Part shown: in pieces, positions 61,767-64,000 of the stretch
Layout: the number at the start of each line of letters is the position of its first letter
Numbering within the stretch: the stretch's first letter is position 1
DNA from: Kibdelosporangium sp. MJ126-NF4
GTDB taxonomy: Bacteria > Actinomycetota > Actinomycetes > Mycobacteriales > Pseudonocardiaceae
DNA: 64,000 nt
Assembly (NCBI RefSeq): GCF_000826545.1
Contig: NZ_CDME01000004.1
Location: 110,296-174,295, forward strand
Direction of reading: 5' to 3'
Notes under the pieces: generated by a model
What the model was told of the DNA's origin: nothing
The model's input: only the letters and a program-made list of their open reading frames with translations
The model's database searches: none
Made by a program: the position numbers and the translations under genes

Positions 61767-63780
61767 CCGGTAGCCGACCCGGTCCGCGACGGCCAGCGCG
61801 GTGTCGGCCAGCTGCGGGTCACGCCGGATCAGCGCCAGGCAGATGAGCGCCTCGCACTCCTCGTAACGGGCCCCGATCGCCCGTGCGACGGCCAGCGACC
61901 GCTCGTACTCCGCCGCCGCCTCGGCCTCGTCACCCAGCGCGAGACGGATCGCGGCCAACGCGCCACGGGCCCAGGTCTCGGTACGGCGCTCGCCCGTCTC
62001 CTGTGCCAGGACCAACGCCTCCTGTGCGTTCGCCATGGCCTCGTCGCACCGGCCCGCCGCGCGGTGGACGTTCGCCAGGTGGGTGCGTGCCCTGGCCTGG
62101 TCGTTGCGGCCACCGAGTGACAGGTAGATCCGCAGCGCCTCGGAGTCGTGGTCGAACGCGGAGTCCAGTTCGCCACGCAGGTACTCGACGCCGCCGAGGA
62201 AGTGCAACGCGTTGGCCTCGGCGTGCTGCTCCCCCAGCTCGCGGCTCAACTCCAGCGCCTGCTGGTAGTAGGCCCGCGCCTCGACCAGACTGCCCCGGCA
62301 CTGCAGGTTGTTGCCCACCCTGATCAGCGCCGGTCCTTCCAGCTGCTGTTGCTGCCCGGTCTCGCGCAGGAACGCCAGCAACGCGACGAACTTGGCGTTC
62401 GCGCCGTCCAGGTCACCCTGCTGCTCCAGGATCGCGCCGAGGTTGTTGAGCATCGCGGCCTCGCCCGTCGCCCAGCCGACCGCACGGCTGAGCTCCAGCG
62501 CCTCGGTGTAGTGCCGGATCGCGTCCGGGTACTGGTTCTGGCTGTAGTAGGCCGTGGCGAGGCTGATCAGCGCGGCCGCCCTGGCTTTCGGTTCGTCGGC
62601 GGTGACGGCCACCGCGTGCCGGGACACGCCGAACAGGTCGACGATGTGGCCGCGCATGTACAGGTAGCTGCGGACCGTGGCGGCCAGCAGCCAGCTGCGC
62701 CTGCCTTCGGCCCGGCGCACCGCGGCCACCAGGTTGGCCCGTTCCAGATCCAGCCACGCCAGCGCCTGGCTGTGTTGCCCGAACGTCCTGGACGTGCTTC
62801 CTTCGAGGCGGATCATGTACGGGTACAACAGTTCCACCGCCGCGCGCGTGGTGGTCTCGTAGTACTCGTAGAGCCGGTCGAGCGCGGCTTCCCGCTCGGC
62901 CGTGCTGTCCTGCTCGATGGCTCGTTCCCACGCGTACTGGCGCAGCAGGTCGTGGAACGTGTACCGGCCGGACGTGTGCTCCTCGATCAGGTGCGCCGCC
63001 GCCAGCCGGTCCAGCAGCAGCCCGACGTCCGCCGAACCGATGTCGTCCCCGGCGAGCGCCACCGCGGCATCGACCGACGCGTCCGGTCCCGGAACCATTC
63101 CCAGCAAACGGAACAGCCGTTGCGCGTCCGGTTTCAGCGCGGTGTACGACAGGTCGAACCCCGCGGTCACCGCCGCCTGCCGGTCGCCGTCGATCCGCAG
63201 GGCCGCGAGCGGGTCGCCCGCTCGCAGCGCGCCGACGTGCTCGGCGATGGACCGGCTGGGCCGGACCGCGAGGTGCGCGGCGGCGATCCGCAACGCCAGC
63301 GGCAGGAACGCGCACGTCGCGGCCAGTGCGGCGGCCGCAGCGGGTTCCTGGTCCACGCGGTCGCCGAGCATCTGGCGCAGCAACGCGACCGCGTCCCGTT
63401 CGGACAGCACGTCGAGCACCACGCGTTTGGCGCCGTCCATCGCGATCAGCCCGTCCAGCCGGTCGCGGCTGGTGATCACCACGACGCTGCCGGGGCTGAC
63501 CGGCACCAACGGCCGGACCTGGTCCGCGCTCACCGCGTTGTCCAGCACCACGAGCATTCGCTTGCCCGACAACAACGTCCGGTACATCGCGACGCTCTCG
63601 TCCACACCGGTCGGCAGGTCGTCCTTGGCCACGCCGACCGCGCGCAGGAACTGGCTGAGCACCTGCGCGGGCTGCAGCGGCGGGCCCAGGTCGTAGCCGC
63701 GGAGGTTCACGTGCAGCTGCCCGTCGGGGAACCGGTCACGGACGCGGTGCGCCCAGTGCACGGCCAGCGCGGTCTTACCG
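61632..63780 (-). pseudogene. AfsR/NB-ARC-TPR regulator cut at its P-loop
   Basis: The NB-ARC/TPR half of a SARP-AfsR-like regulator: GKTALAVHWAHRVRD, MLVVLDNA (Walker B), SRDRLDGLIAMDGA, PLALRIAAAHLA, then a helical region and a series of TPRs (AMLNNLGAILEQQGD, EARAYYQQALELS). The family motif before the P-loop should read AGVGKTAL; here the text preceding GKT is foreign, so the N-terminal part (DNA-binding and start) is missing. The break sits next to the serine recombinase gene, so insertion is the likely cause. The tail after about residue 700 overlaps the response regulator. Confidence 0.82.
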
Positions 63781-63819
63781 GTGACGGTAATATGACACAT
63801 ATACGGGGAGGATCGGATC
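63770..63819. other. Probable attachment-site junction
   Basis: Host-like coding sequence ends at or near GGTAAGACC, and within 40 bp the serine recombinase gene starts. In between is ATATGACACATAT, a short palindrome. Serine integrases lie beside their attP and often use conserved protein-coding targets, so this is a likely attL or attR. The exact crossover cannot be set without the other end. Confidence 0.6.
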
Positions 63820-64000
63820 ATGAGCACAACTACAGCCGTCCGCGCCATCATCTACCTGCGGTTATCGGACCTCAAGGCGGACGATCTGAACGAGGACGGG
63901 CACGGCAAGACGTTCGCAGACCGGGAAAAGACGCTCCGCGCGTTGGCTAAGCGTCTGGGTTGGACAGTGGTCAAGGTGCTGATTGAGAACGATGTCAGCA
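63820..64000 (+). CDS. Large serine recombinase/integrase (3' partial)
   Basis: The visible 60 residues have the catalytic motif YLRLS with Tyr12, Arg14 and the nucleophile Ser16, followed by FADREKTLRALAKRLGWTVVKV, the usual serine-recombinase helix and strand. GGGGAGG lies 8 nt before the ATG. Leu15, next to the nucleophile, is encoded by TTA (63862-63864). The window ends inside the catalytic domain, so large-integrase status is inferred from the start and the insertion site. Confidence 0.85.
   Translation, partial: MSTTTAVRAIIYLRLSDLKADDLNEDGHGKTFADREKTLRALAKRLGWTVVKVLIENDVS

Noticed and set aside
63770..63819. tRNA-gene attachment site for the recombinase
   Set aside because: No tRNA sequence is near; the junction falls within a protein-coding P-loop, which fits a serine rather than a tyrosine recombinase.

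Overview
This is a GC-rich actinomycete chromosome segment. Lsr2, a cobalt/nickel ECF transporter, IdeR-type iron boxes, an MbtH protein, LuxR/AfsR-type giant regulators, ECF sigma factors, rare TTA leucine codons and the EspR-like / MAB_1171c / ImmA-like trio all fit a secondary-metabolite producer. A Pseudonocardiaceae-like genus (Amycolatopsis, Kibdelosporangium, Lentzea or similar) is my inference; there is no rRNA or marker gene to prove it.

Layout. 1-4.2 kb: a phenylacetate-type CoA-degradation set (PaaG-like isomerase cut by the window edge, thiolase, PaaI thioesterase, PaaR-like TetR) interrupted by a TipA-like MerR regulator that carries a textbook MerR promoter. 4.3-6.2 kb: Lsr2 and a secreted GH28 pectinase. 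6.4-9.0 kb: cbiMNQO metal uptake operon, then a histidine phosphatase and a GNAT enzyme. 10.1-12.7 kb: an ISAs1-like element with a frameshifted transposase, nested inside an inverted array of palindromic repeats and further IS-end-like sequences. 12.7-17.9 kb: a trans-4-hydroxy-L-proline catabolic operon (epimerase, lyase-family deaminase, three-part D-hydroxyproline dehydrogenase) with its XRE-cupin regulator. 18-25.9 kb: a divergent methionyl-tRNA synthetase paralogue, P-loop protein, Ntn acylase, dienelactone hydrolase, beta-helix lipoprotein and an aromatic-acid-type MFS carrier. 25.9-33.9 kb: an iron island with siderophore permeases, two siderophore-binding lipoproteins, MbtH, ornithine N-hydroxylase and N-hydroxyornithine formyltransferase, with three iron boxes but no NRPS. 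34-44 kb: PAS-GGDEF-EAL protein, MarR/MFS pair, GDSL hydrolase, FAD monooxygenase, rifampin-phosphotransferase-like enzyme and a LuxR-type regulator. 45-47.1 kb: XRE / MAB_1171c-type membrane protein / ImmA-IrrE-like metallopeptidase cassette. 47.2-54.3 kb: F420-type oxidoreductase, lactate permease, secreted sugar dehydrogenase with a LamG tail under tandem LacI-type operators, methyltransferase and glycosyltransferase. 54.6-61.8 kb: LAL regulator, ECF sigma factor, an unknown protein with a methyltransferase, DoxX and a NarL-type response regulator.

At the right edge an AfsR-type NB-ARC/TPR gene is cut exactly in its P-loop and is followed at once by the start of a serine recombinase gene. 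This looks like the end of an integrated element whose body lies beyond the window.

Several convergent gene pairs overlap at their 3' ends by 47-135 bp, and many intergenic gaps carry short hairpin repeats. The strongest leads for new biology are the EspR-like/ImmA-like cassette (45-47.1 kb), the nested inverted IS array (10.2-12.5 kb), and the integration junction (about 63.78 kb).
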